Of a stretch of 64,000 bases of DNA, positions 17,692-25,601 are shown piece after piece. Position 1 is the stretch's first letter. Each line of letters begins with the position of its first letter. The notes beneath the pieces are model-generated. The model was given only the letters and a program-made list of their open reading frames with translations, had not been told where the DNA came from and did no database searches. Both the position numbers and the translations under genes were made by a program. The DNA comes from Chloroflexi bacterium CFX6 (GTDB lineage Bacteria; Chloroflexota; Anaerolineae; Anaerolineales; Villigracilaceae): contig SZPG01000010.1 of the NCBI GenBank assembly GCA_030263595.1, forward strand, positions 1 through 64,000, given 5' to 3'.

Positions 17692-18659
17692 TCGCGATCC
17701 AGATTCATGCTGAACCCGAGGCGTTGTCTGCCTGCGTCCACGTGCAGGACGCGCAATTGAAGGGTCTGCCCAACGGAGAGAATTTCGCGCGGCGTTTGCT
17801 CGGACGCAAGCGGCATTTCGGTGGCGTGGATGAGTCCCTCGACGCCCACCACAAGACTGGCGAACGCTCCGTAGGACAGCACGTTCGTAACCGTCCCGGT
17901 CACGATGCTCCCAACGGGAAATTCCTCCTCCGCCTTTTCCCACGGATTGGGGAGCAGGCGCTTGCGGCTCAAAGCCACCCGGCAGCGCTCCGCGGAAATG
18001 TCCAGCACCTGCACGGCAATTTCCTGCCCAAGTTCGACGAGTTGTTTCGGATGCGAAACGCGTCCCCACGAAAGTTCGGAAATGTGGATCAAGCCCTCGA
18101 CCCCGCCCAAGTCCACGAACACGCCGAAATCGGTGATGTTCGTAACGATCCCGCTGACCTGCATCCCGACCGCGAGGTTATGGAACAATTCCACGCGCTT
18201 GCCCGGCTCTGAAAGCGCGGCGCGCTCCGAAAAGATGACGCGCTCCTCCTCCGGCGCGCATTCGATGACCTTGACCTTCATCGTCCGCCCGTTGTACTCC
18301 GCCAGGGATTGGTCGCGGTCAACGGCGGCTTCCCTGCCCGCCAGTTCGATCAAGTGCGAAAGCGGGACAAAACCGGACAAGCCCTCGCCTTCGACGAGCA
18401 AGCCGCCGCGGTTATGCCCGGTAACCTTTACCTCGACGATGCGGTCGGTGTTGTAAAACTGCCTGACGGTATCCCAATCCACCGAAACGACGCCGGTCTC
18501 GTGGCTTTCCTCAGCCCGCTCGTCAGTGTTCGTAGCGGCCGCCTTTGGATGTGGAGGCGTGTATTTCTGTTCCTCCGCAAGGACGGATTCCCACCAGCCT
18601 TCGTCCACCATCGGCATCTCGTTCTGGTATTTTTTTCTGTTATCTCTTTGAACGTTCAT
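17688..18659 (-). CDS. Three-repeat S1 RNA-binding protein
   Basis: A 323-residue protein with three S1 OB-fold repeats: about 70-140 (VTGHNRGGLLVEGEGLSGFVP), 160-225 (GIVTNITDFGVFVDLGGVEGLIH) and 245-310 (GTVTNVLSYGAFASL). It resembles short ribosomal protein S1 homologues. The full-size rpsA is elsewhere in the window (45366-46685), so this is a second S1-type protein. It may be a regulatory or mRNA-binding factor. The start at 18659 has AGGGAG upstream and overlaps the preceding gene by 20 bases. The stop overlaps the ftsK start, so translation is likely coupled. Confidence 0.87.
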   Translation of the reverse strand: MNVQRDNRKKYQNEMPMVDEGWWESVLAEEQKYTPPHPKAAATNTDERAEESHETGVVSVDWDTVRQFYNTDRIVEVKVTGHNRGGLLVEGEGLSGFVPLSHLIELAGREAAVDRDQSLAEYNGRTMKVKVIECAPEEERVIFSERAALSEPGKRVELFHNLAVGMQVSGIVTNITDFGVFVDLGGVEGLIHISELSWGRVSHPKQLVELGQEIAVQVLDISAERCRVALSRKRLLPNPWEKAEEEFPVGSIVTGTVTNVLSYGAFASLVVGVEGLIHATEMPLASEQTPREILSVGQTLQLRVLHVDAGRQRLGFSMNLDRE

Positions 18660-20592
18660 CCTGCGCTCCCTGTCCAGCCTTTTCGTTATGTTCCATCTCA
18701 AGAATGGCGCGCGCCACCGTTTCGACAGCCACGCGTTGTTTACGGTACAAATCCGCCTCGGACATGGCGAGTCGACTCGCCACGTCGCGCACCTTGCGCC
18801 CCTCGATGAATTTCATCTCGAGGATGTTGTAAAGGATCCACTCGCTCGTGAATTTGCGGTCTCCCTCAGGCTTGACCTGGTCCACCGCCTGGCGGAGCAG
18901 GGCGCGCAGGGCGTTCGAGGCGTTTCCATCGTAATGCTCCATGAAATTCCGCACGACCTTCAGCCTCATCAACGGGCTGTTCGTCAATTTGGGTCCGCCC
19001 CAGTAATGCGTAAGGGCGTCCTTGACCCAGTCCGCCATGTCCGATTCTTCGAAGATCGGTTCGGTCAGTAGGTTGGTCGTGGTGTCGTACCTGCCTGCGG
19101 CGCGGATGCGCTGCAACATGTCCATTTGCGGTTGCAGGTCTTCGAGCGAACGGAAGACGCGTTGCTGCAACCGGCGGTCCTCCAGCGCGAGAGCCACGCG
19201 GTTTGCCAGCAGCCAGAGCGCGTCACGCTGGTCGCGATCCAGGGAACGGTCCGATCTGCGCGCAATGCCAAGCAAACCCAAAAGGGGCGGCTCCTCGTCG
19301 CGGTCGCCGTTGAACCTGCGCTGATGCAGCGGCAAAATCCAGAATTCGCCCCAGGTGAATTCGTGCCGCCCGCCGTTGCCGTTGCCGTATTGCATGACCT
19401 GAAGGGCGTCGTTCAGGTTCTTTTCTTCCAACAGGGAGCGGTTCCCGGCAACCAGGTTCAATGAGAGTTCCTCTCCGTCCAACGCGGCGACGAAAGCGCA
19501 CGGCGATTGAAGATGATCGCGCACCGCCGCCAGCACGTTTTCCAGGAACTGGCGCAGGTCGCCCTGGGTCAACAACCGCTCCTCGATGTTTTGCAGGAGT
19601 TGGATCTCTTCGCGGTCGCGCCCGAAGAACAGCACGCGCTCCCACAAGGGAAACAGCAACGTAATGGCATGTTCGAACAAAAGGACGGTCACGACCATGA
19701 CCAGCGGGACAAAGCCGGTATACGGCTCGCCGCCGAACACCTCCCCCGCGCGGCGGACGATGGTCATAAGACCCAGCGCGAGCGAGGCGGTCACAGGACC
19801 GCGCAGCAGCCATTTGAACAGGCGGCTCTTGACCACCCGGTCGGGCCACGAGACCCCGAAGAACGCGACGGCGTAAGCCATGACGACGACCAGCACAGCC
19901 ACGAGGACGTTGATAACGATGACGATGGACCAAAAGAACAGCGGGAATTGAGCCGCAAAACTGGAACCGTACAACAGGTACGGGTATGAACCGAGCGCCG
20001 GCGCGGTCGCGCCCGCCATCAGATACAACATCCGGCGCTGACCGGACCGCGTCAACATGCGGCGGTAGGCGCGGATAAAGTTATATCCCGCCCACGCAAT
20101 GATCCCGATGTAATAGAGCGTAAAGACCTCGGTCCAAAGCGTGCGCTGCAAATGCGGCGCGGGCTTGCCGTTCACCACCAACCCGCCGACGAGCATGTCC
20201 AGAACCAGCAGGATCAAAAAGAAGAAAGAGACAACGTACATGAAGCGGACCGCAAGCCGCCTGCGGCCCCGCGAAGGACGCCCGGCGGTCACAAGCAGGG
20301 CGTCGGAAAGGTGCAGGTAGGCGGGGGGCAAAAAGATGATGCCGATCCATTGCGCGCGCAATAGAAACTCGACCCCCCAGTCCGGCGTTGACGTATTTTG
20401 CAGGGATTCGGCGGTGAAGACCACCACAACGCAAAGCAAAATGATGGCAAACGAGCGGGCGACGCGGTCGCGCAAATTGAAGGACAGGGCGTACAGGAAC
20501 AGCGAAAAGGCGGTAATCGCAATTCCTGCCGTCAGGATGCTATTGAGTACCTGAAGCCCCGCCAGTAAGCCATCATACCAACCGTTAAACAT
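18640..20592 (-). CDS. 7TM-GAF membrane protein with C-terminal helix-turn-helix-like region
   Basis: A 650-residue protein of unknown function. Residues 1-320 hold about eight hydrophobic helices resembling the 7TM sensor found at the N terminus of some histidine kinases. A GAF-like domain follows (about 345-500: LLQNIEERLLTQGDLRQFLENVL, later DALWLLANRVALALEDRRL). The C-terminal 100 residues have no kinase motifs but include a helical VRDVASRLAMSEADLYRKQ segment that looks like a helix-turn-helix of the sigma-region-4/RNA-polymerase-adaptor type. This suggests a membrane-tethered sensor/regulator, but that is inference. It lies 16 bases after the GNAT gene and overlaps the S1 gene. Confidence 0.7.
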   Translation of the reverse strand: MFNGWYDGLLAGLQVLNSILTAGIAITAFSLFLYALSFNLRDRVARSFAIILLCVVVVFTAESLQNTSTPDWGVEFLLRAQWIGIIFLPPAYLHLSDALLVTAGRPSRGRRRLAVRFMYVVSFFFLILLVLDMLVGGLVVNGKPAPHLQRTLWTEVFTLYYIGIIAWAGYNFIRAYRRMLTRSGQRRMLYLMAGATAPALGSYPYLLYGSSFAAQFPLFFWSIVIVINVLVAVLVVVMAYAVAFFGVSWPDRVVKSRLFKWLLRGPVTASLALGLMTIVRRAGEVFGGEPYTGFVPLVMVVTVLLFEHAITLLFPLWERVLFFGRDREEIQLLQNIEERLLTQGDLRQFLENVLAAVRDHLQSPCAFVAALDGEELSLNLVAGNRSLLEEKNLNDALQVMQYGNGNGGRHEFTWGEFWILPLHQRRFNGDRDEEPPLLGLLGIARRSDRSLDRDQRDALWLLANRVALALEDRRLQQRVFRSLEDLQPQMDMLQRIRAAGRYDTTTNLLTEPIFEESDMADWVKDALTHYWGGPKLTNSPLMRLKVVRNFMEHYDGNASNALRALLRQAVDQVKPEGDRKFTSEWILYNILEMKFIEGRKVRDVASRLAMSEADLYRKQRVAVETVARAILEMEHNEKAGQGAQDERSKR

Positions 20593-20608
20593 TCGATCCT
20601 TCCAAACC

Positions 20609-21148
20609 TTATTTTATTGCTCTCCCAAAGAACAATGCGACATCCTGAGTTGGATAATACTTGTCATTATACCCGCAGAATTCATAACCGAACTTTTGCG
20701 CCAGGCGGATGCAGGGATAATTCTTGGACTGCATCTCGATGAGGATGCGCCGCACGCCTCTTTCCAACGCCCAAGCCTGGATCGCGCTCAAAAGGGCGGA
20801 CGCGGCGCCCTGGCGTCTCGCTTCCGGCGCCACGACCAGGTCCGTCACCCTGGCAATTGCCGAGACGCGGTCCTCCTCCGCGCTCACGTATCCAACGACT
20901 TTCCCGCCCTTTTCGGCGACCAGCAAAACGCCGCGTTTCATCCATTCCTCCGCCAGGGCAAGCGGGTCGCGCGGATACGTTACCGTCACCGAGCGCGGCA
21001 GGCGCACCTCGTGGAACGCGGCTGTCACGCGCTTTGTTTCGTTTCGCAACTCCAACTGCCAGACGTAGTCGCTCGAACAGGAATGATCCATTCCTGTCAG
21101 GCGCGGCAGGTCGCTCGAGGCGGCGGGTCTGATCTCAAAAGAAGCCAT
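20609..21148 (-). CDS. GNAT family N-acetyltransferase
   Basis: A 179-residue acetyl-CoA-dependent acyltransferase. The acetyl-CoA loop reads VVAPEARRQGAASALL (about residue 105), preceded by the beta-strand VVGYVSAEE. The C-terminal LAQKFGYEFCGYNDKYYP is typical of peptide/small-molecule acetyltransferases such as RimI. The substrate is unknown. The start at 21148 (MASFEIRP) fits the fold; a longer reading adds 47 residues from the upstream gene region. It is 10 bases from the preceding cistron. Confidence 0.87.
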   Translation of the reverse strand: MASFEIRPAASSDLPRLTGMDHSCSSDYVWQLELRNETKRVTAAFHEVRLPRSVTVTYPRDPLALAEEWMKRGVLLVAEKGGKVVGYVSAEEDRVSAIARVTDLVVAPEARRQGAASALLSAIQAWALERGVRRILIEMQSKNYPCIRLAQKFGYEFCGYNDKYYPTQDVALFFGRAIK

Positions 21149-21158
21149 TCGTTCTCCG

Positions 21159-21827
21159 TCACTGGTTTGCCACACGCACGGCGATGACACAGGGTTCCAG
21201 CGTCCGACCAACGTTGTCAATGATGACCAGTTGCAGAAAATAATCGCCGTTGGTAAGCGCGGCGGTATCCCATTTTCCGAGTTCGCCATCCCTCACCGGC
21301 TGCGCCCCCGCGGAGATGGTCACGAAGGCGCCGGTTCCCACCGGGGCGATCTCGTACTTGTAAAACCCAAAATTGGGAATGCTGGCTGTGCCGCTCAGGG
21401 TCACGGTTCCGCTGACCTCTTCGCCGGGCTGCGGCGCGGTGAGCATGATCTGATCCTCCACGCATCCGCTCATGCCGGTCTGGACGGATGGGGCGCCGGG
21501 CGACGCCGCTCCGTTTGCCGGGGCTGTTTCGATGGGGGTGGCAAGAAGGTCGAGGGTGGGAGTGGTCATCACGTCGGGCGCGGGCAGGGATGGAACGATG
21601 AACACGCTGATATAGAATTCGCCGAAGAACAGCAAAAGCACGAGCAATCCGAACGCGGTCGCCTGTCCCAGCCTGCGTAACGCAAATTCGCGTTCGAGGG
21701 AATACACGGCGTCGCGCCATTCCCGCCACGAACGCCACATCCGCCGAAAGGCATATAACGCCATGATCGCCAGGAGGATGTAGATCAGGGGTCCGTACGC
21801 GGCAAGGGAACGATAGATCGCGCCCAT
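21159..21827 (-). CDS. Membrane-anchored protein with extracytoplasmic Ig-like domain
   Basis: Unrecognised 222-residue protein. Two membrane helices lie at about 10-30 and 58-80, separated by a basic/aromatic cytosolic loop (FRRMWRSWREWRD). A Pro/Thr/Ala linker (about 85-120) leads to a beta-rich domain (TAPQPGEEVSGTVTLSGTASIPNFGFYKYE) like bacterial Ig-like/big repeats. It lies in the punA gene string, 13 bases after punA. Confidence 0.75.
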   Translation of the reverse strand: MGAIYRSLAAYGPLIYILLAIMALYAFRRMWRSWREWRDAVYSLEREFALRRLGQATAFGLLVLLLFFGEFYISVFIVPSLPAPDVMTTPTLDLLATPIETAPANGAASPGAPSVQTGMSGCVEDQIMLTAPQPGEEVSGTVTLSGTASIPNFGFYKYEIAPVGTGAFVTISAGAQPVRDGELGKWDTAALTNGDYFLQLVIIDNVGRTLEPCVIAVRVANQ

Positions 21828-21840
21828 GAGAAGGGACCGG

Positions 21841-22677
21841 TCAGAGCGAGCGCAGCACGCCGCGCAGGATGGTTTCGAGTTTGGGGGTGATGACCCTGCC
21901 AGCCTCGATGACCTCGTCGTGCGTCGTGATCGTCGAACCGTCGAGATTGGCTTTGTTGCTGATGCCGGAAAAACCGAGCGCCCGCAAACCGCCGTGCCGC
22001 GCCACGATCACCTCCGGCACCGTGGACATTCCGACCGCATCCGCGCCCGCCAGGCGCAGGAAACGCAGGTCGGCGGGACTCTCGAAGGAGGGACCGCTCA
22101 GCCCGCAATACACGCCCTCGCGCAATGCGATCCCGTTTTCCGCGGCGACATTTCGAGCGATGCCCATTAGTTCAGGGTCATAGGCGCGGCTCATATCCGG
22201 GAAGCGGGGACCCAATTCGTCAATGTTCGGTCCCATGAGCGGGTTGGCGCCAGCCATGCCGACCAGGTTCAGGTTGTCCGTAATCAGCATCACGTCGCCG
22301 GGGGAGAAATCCGGGTTGATGCCGCCCGCCGCGTTGGTGACGAACATCATCTCGATGCCGAGCCGGATCATCACGCGCACCGGCAGCGTCACCTGCGACA
22401 TGCTGTACCCCTCGTAGAAATGGACGCGTCCCTGCATGACAAAGACGGACTGTCCTTCCAGTTCGCCGATGACCAGCCGCCCGGCATGTCCGTGGACGGT
22501 CGAACGGGGCCAGTGGGGCAGGTCGGCGTAGGGGATGAAGTCGGCTTCTCGGACGGAATCAGCCAGGGCGTTGAGCCCCGAGCCGAGGATGAGTCCAATG
22601 CGCGGTTTGTAGGACGAGCGTGAACGCACCGCGTGCGCGGCTTCGTCAATTTGTTGCAGGGTCACATAAGGTTTCAT
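21841..22677 (-). CDS. punA: Purine nucleoside phosphorylase
   Basis: Cleaves purine nucleosides with phosphate, giving base and (deoxy)ribose-1-phosphate. The 278 residues match the trimeric PNP type: LILGSGL (phosphate loop, about 27-34), HGHAGRLVIG, TNAAGGINPDFSPGDVMLI (about 105-125), GPSFESPAD, and GMSTVPEVIVARHGG (about 205) with the purine-site SNKANLDG. The start at 22677 follows GAAGAA-type purines; an earlier start at 22722 adds unrelated residues. It is the first gene of a minus-strand string extending to lgt. Confidence 0.95.
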   Translation of the reverse strand: MKPYVTLQQIDEAAHAVRSRSSYKPRIGLILGSGLNALADSVREADFIPYADLPHWPRSTVHGHAGRLVIGELEGQSVFVMQGRVHFYEGYSMSQVTLPVRVMIRLGIEMMFVTNAAGGINPDFSPGDVMLITDNLNLVGMAGANPLMGPNIDELGPRFPDMSRAYDPELMGIARNVAAENGIALREGVYCGLSGPSFESPADLRFLRLAGADAVGMSTVPEVIVARHGGLRALGFSGISNKANLDGSTITTHDEVIEAGRVITPKLETILRGVLRSL

Positions 22678-22740
22678 AACGGGTTCTTCTTTTCGGCAAG
22701 GATAAGGATCACTGCCCCCCAATGCAGTCGTTCGCGAAAA

Positions 22741-22746
22741 ATTATA
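22741..22746 (-). promoter_or_regulatory. -10 element upstream of punA
   Basis: TATAAT on the minus strand about 65 bases before the punA start. The -35 region (GGTTTG at 17-base spacing) is poor. It is probably the main promoter of the punA-to-lgt string. Confidence 0.5.
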
Positions 22747-22782
22747 TCAGATTTGCCACCGCACAAACCTCTCGTGAAAACC

Positions 22783-22904
22783 CTAAGGGTCAGTAAATTA
22801 TTAACTTCCCTCATGTCGTTGCGAGTCTTCGAGAAGCAATCTCCTGTTGCCATAGATTTTCCTGCAAAGTGGGGATTGCTTCTTATTTTTTTACGAACCC
22901 TAAA
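22783..22904. repeat. MITE-like repeat, copy 1
   Basis: Begins CTAAGGGTCAGTAAATTATT and ends TTATTTTTTTACGAACCCTAA; the ends are imperfect inverted repeats of each other. The same ends flank a different core at 33507-33596. The core here carries CATTGCGAG-family sequence (GCGAG, GAAGCAATCTCC, GGGATTGCTTC). Confidence 0.7.
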
Positions 22905-22954
22905 GGTCTTTCCTGTAGATTGGGGTTTTGCGAGGGGTAAGGAGACCTTTAGGG
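22898..22954 (+). terminator. Hairpin upstream of the HD-GYP gene promoter
   Basis: CCCTAAAGGTCT (22898-22909) pairs perfectly with AGACCTTTAGGG (22943-22954), 12 bp with a 33-base loop. It shares its first arm with the end of the MITE-like repeat. The role is unclear; it may insulate the two divergent transcripts. Confidence 0.45.
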
Positions 22955-23012
22955 TTTCCAGTACGGGAGAGAAATATCGGATAACAACTTGCAACGTTGT
23001 AAGTAACCGAGT

Positions 23013-23041
23013 TTGAACCGGGCGGTCATGCAGGTTAGAAT
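23013..23041 (+). promoter_or_regulatory. Promoter of the HD-GYP/GGDEF pair
   Basis: TTGAAC (23013-23018), 17 bases, TAGAAT (23036-23041). This placement means the upstream TTG and ATG codons at 23013 and 23028 lie in the promoter, and it supports ATG 23058 as the start. Confidence 0.65.
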
Positions 23042-23057
23042 ATATCGCCGTGACGAT

Positions 23058-25601
23058 ATGCCAACTCTAAAACCGAACCGGTCTCATAAAGCCCAGTTGA
23101 TCGCCGCCGGGGCGCTATCCATCGTTGCCCAGGGTCTGTTGATCCTGCCCGCCAGCCTGATCCCCCGAATGAGCCTGCCCGATTGGGGAAGCGTCACCAT
23201 TGGCGTGACGCTTTTTGCAATCGCCACCATTTGGATTCTCTCCACCATCCGTTCGCTCGACGTGGGATGGCGCGGCAACGCGCATTTCATCCTGAACCAG
23301 GCGATCATCGTCATCGGCTTTTTCCTTCTCTTGACGTCCTCCGATTCATTCGCACACCTGAGCGGGTTCCTCCTCACGAGCCTGATCACCGTCCTGACAG
23401 TGTACGGCATCATTGCGAACACGGCGTCGCCATCTCTTACCGGCGTGGTCATGGAGCAGGAAAGGGAAAAGGAAGCCTCCCTCCCCGCCGACCTTTCTCA
23501 AAGCGCGGAAACCCTGAAGGAACTGGCGGAAATCGCAAACCAGAAATTGAACGCGGAAAAGCAACGCGCCGCGCAACTCGCCCACCTGGTCGAGTTGTGC
23601 CAGCAACTCCACGATGAACTCGACCCTCCCGTTGCCGCGCAACTCGTGGTCAACACCCTGGAACGCGCCGTGAAATGCACGGTTGTTTCCCTGATGACCT
23701 ACGAAGCGGATAAAAGGGAATTTGTCATGCTGGCATCGAGCGGACCCCTGACCCACCTCGTTCCGCCCGGACAGTTGCTCGGCGCGAGCAGGGGCTTGCA
23801 CGAGCGCGTCGTCCGTTCGAAGAAGACCGTCATCGTGAACGACGCCGCGCTCGATTCGGATTTCACCCCGATCAACAACGATAACACCCGTTCGCTGGTC
23901 ATCGTCCCATTGATGTCGCACGGATCCGTCAAGGGCGCGCTGGAGGCGCGCTCCGACAAGACCTACGCCTTCAACAATACAGACGTTGCCAGCATCGAGG
24001 GAGCGGCGTCCGAATTGACGCGCGCCTGGGAACGCGCCAACTACAACCAGCGGTTGACCGAACTCATCCAGTCCGGCATTTCGCTCACCACGCTGCTCGA
24101 TCCACAGGCCGCGGTGCAGGAGATCGCCCTCCTCGCCCGCAAGACATTCGGGGCGCGTTTTGTCTTTGTCACCCTGCTCGACCAGCAGGGGTCTTTTTCC
24201 CGCGTCGCCCATGCCGGTGAGGCGCCGCGCTTGTTGAAGTCCCTGAGTGACAACCCGGCCGGGGAGCCGCTTTTGCAAGCCGCGCTGAACGCGGCAAAGT
24301 CGTTCCGCGTGCGCGACCTGAGGAAATACTCGCATGGCAATAACCTGGATATTGACAGTTCCAGCCTGCGGAGCGTGCTGGCGATACCGATCCGATTGCA
24401 CCGCCTGAGCATTGGAACGATCCTGGCGTTCGGCAAACAGGACGGCATCTTCTTTTCCGAACGGGACGAGTCGCTGGCGGACCTGCTCGGGTCGCAGGCG
24501 GCGGCTTCCGTGGAAAGTTCGTGGTTGTACCAGGAATTGCGGGATACGCTCAACATCACGTCCATGCTTTTGCAGTTGAGCAAGGACGTGCTGATGGCCG
24601 AGGAGGACAGAAAGGCGGCGGAGACGATCCTGCGCGCCGCGCACAGAGCCGCGAGCGCAACCGAATCGGGGATCATTCTCATGGCGCCCAACGGCGATAT
24701 CCAGGTGGAGGTCGAACTGGACGGCAGCGGTTTTCATACGCGCCGCCGCCATCCCATGGAAACGATCCGCCAGGCAATCGAGATGGGGCAGAGCGTGTTC
24801 GTTTCCAAGAACGAGGGCGTGCTGGTCTGTTATCCGCTGATGATGCGGTCGCGGGGGCTGGGCGCGTTGTGGATGGAGATCCCGGAAAGCCGCGGCAAGA
24901 ATTTCTCGAACATCCAGTTGCTGGTGAATCAGGCGGCGGTGTCCCTCGAACGCGTGAACCTGCTCGCCGAATCCCGCCGGCAGGCGAGGGAGATAGAAGC
25001 CGCGTACGAGGAATTGGAGGCGACCTACGATCAGACCCTCAAGGCTTTGATGTCCGCGCTGGACGCGCGCGATCGCGAGACGGAAGGTCACAGTATGCGC
25101 GTCAGCCGCCTGGCTTGTTTGCTGGGGGAAAGGATCGGGTTGAGCGGCGAGCAACTCAAAGCGTTGGAAAGAGGCGCCTTGCTCCATGATATCGGCAAGA
25201 TCGGCATCAGCGATACCATCCTGCATAAACCTGGCAGACTGACCGACGACGAATGGAAGATCATGCGCCTGCATCCCGAGATCGGCGCGCGGATCGTGGA
25301 GCGCATCCCGTTCCTCGAGGAAAGCATGTCGGTGGTGCGTTATCACCACGAACGCTGGGACGGGAGCGGTTATCCGCTCGGCATAAAAGGGGAGGAGATT
25401 CCCATCCACGCGCGCATCTTCGCCGTGGTGGACGTGTTCGACGCGCTGACCAGCAATCGCAGTTACAGAAAGCGGGCGACGCCGGAAGAGGCGTTGAAGT
25501 ATTTACGGGAACAATCCGAGGTCTTGTTCGACAGCGGGATCGTGGAAGCCCTGTCACAACTTCCCTATCGGGATTTCGTCGAAGGGGGCAGGTATTCATG
25601 A
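23058..25601 (+). CDS. Membrane-bound three-GAF HD-GYP cyclic di-GMP phosphodiesterase
   Basis: An 847-residue protein. About four membrane helices (10-130) are followed by a coiled coil (about 150-185), three GAF domains (about 185-335, 345-505, 520-660), a short coiled coil (EIEAAYEELEATYDQ) and an HD-GYP domain (about 670-840) with LLHDIGKIG, HHERWDGSGYP and VVDVFDAL, so the metal-binding residues are intact. It should degrade cyclic di-GMP in response to ligands bound by the GAFs. Its stop codon overlaps the start of the GGDEF gene (ATGA), so synthesis and degradation activities are translationally coupled. Its HD-GYP is clearly related to that of the giant regulator at 1217-6991. Confidence 0.92.
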   Translation: MPTLKPNRSHKAQLIAAGALSIVAQGLLILPASLIPRMSLPDWGSVTIGVTLFAIATIWILSTIRSLDVGWRGNAHFILNQAIIVIGFFLLLTSSDSFAHLSGFLLTSLITVLTVYGIIANTASPSLTGVVMEQEREKEASLPADLSQSAETLKELAEIANQKLNAEKQRAAQLAHLVELCQQLHDELDPPVAAQLVVNTLERAVKCTVVSLMTYEADKREFVMLASSGPLTHLVPPGQLLGASRGLHERVVRSKKTVIVNDAALDSDFTPINNDNTRSLVIVPLMSHGSVKGALEARSDKTYAFNNTDVASIEGAASELTRAWERANYNQRLTELIQSGISLTTLLDPQAAVQEIALLARKTFGARFVFVTLLDQQGSFSRVAHAGEAPRLLKSLSDNPAGEPLLQAALNAAKSFRVRDLRKYSHGNNLDIDSSSLRSVLAIPIRLHRLSIGTILAFGKQDGIFFSERDESLADLLGSQAAASVESSWLYQELRDTLNITSMLLQLSKDVLMAEEDRKAAETILRAAHRAASATESGIILMAPNGDIQVEVELDGSGFHTRRRHPMETIRQAIEMGQSVFVSKNEGVLVCYPLMMRSRGLGALWMEIPESRGKNFSNIQLLVNQAAVSLERVNLLAESRRQAREIEAAYEELEATYDQTLKALMSALDARDRETEGHSMRVSRLACLLGERIGLSGEQLKALERGALLHDIGKIGISDTILHKPGRLTDDEWKIMRLHPEIGARIVERIPFLEESMSVVRYHHERWDGSGYPLGIKGEEIPIHARIFAVVDVFDALTSNRSYRKRATPEEALKYLREQSEVLFDSGIVEALSQLPYRDFVEGGRYS

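Noticed and set aside
17692-18069. A longer N terminus for ftsK, adding 126 residues
   Set aside because: It lies in the S1 gene, is Arg/Gly/His rich and unlike FtsK; ATG 17691 overlaps the previous stop as expected for coupling.
23346-25409. A 687-residue open frame on the minus strand
   Set aside because: It is antisense to the HD-GYP gene, has the His/Arg/Gly-rich composition of a GC-biased shadow, and shows no domain.
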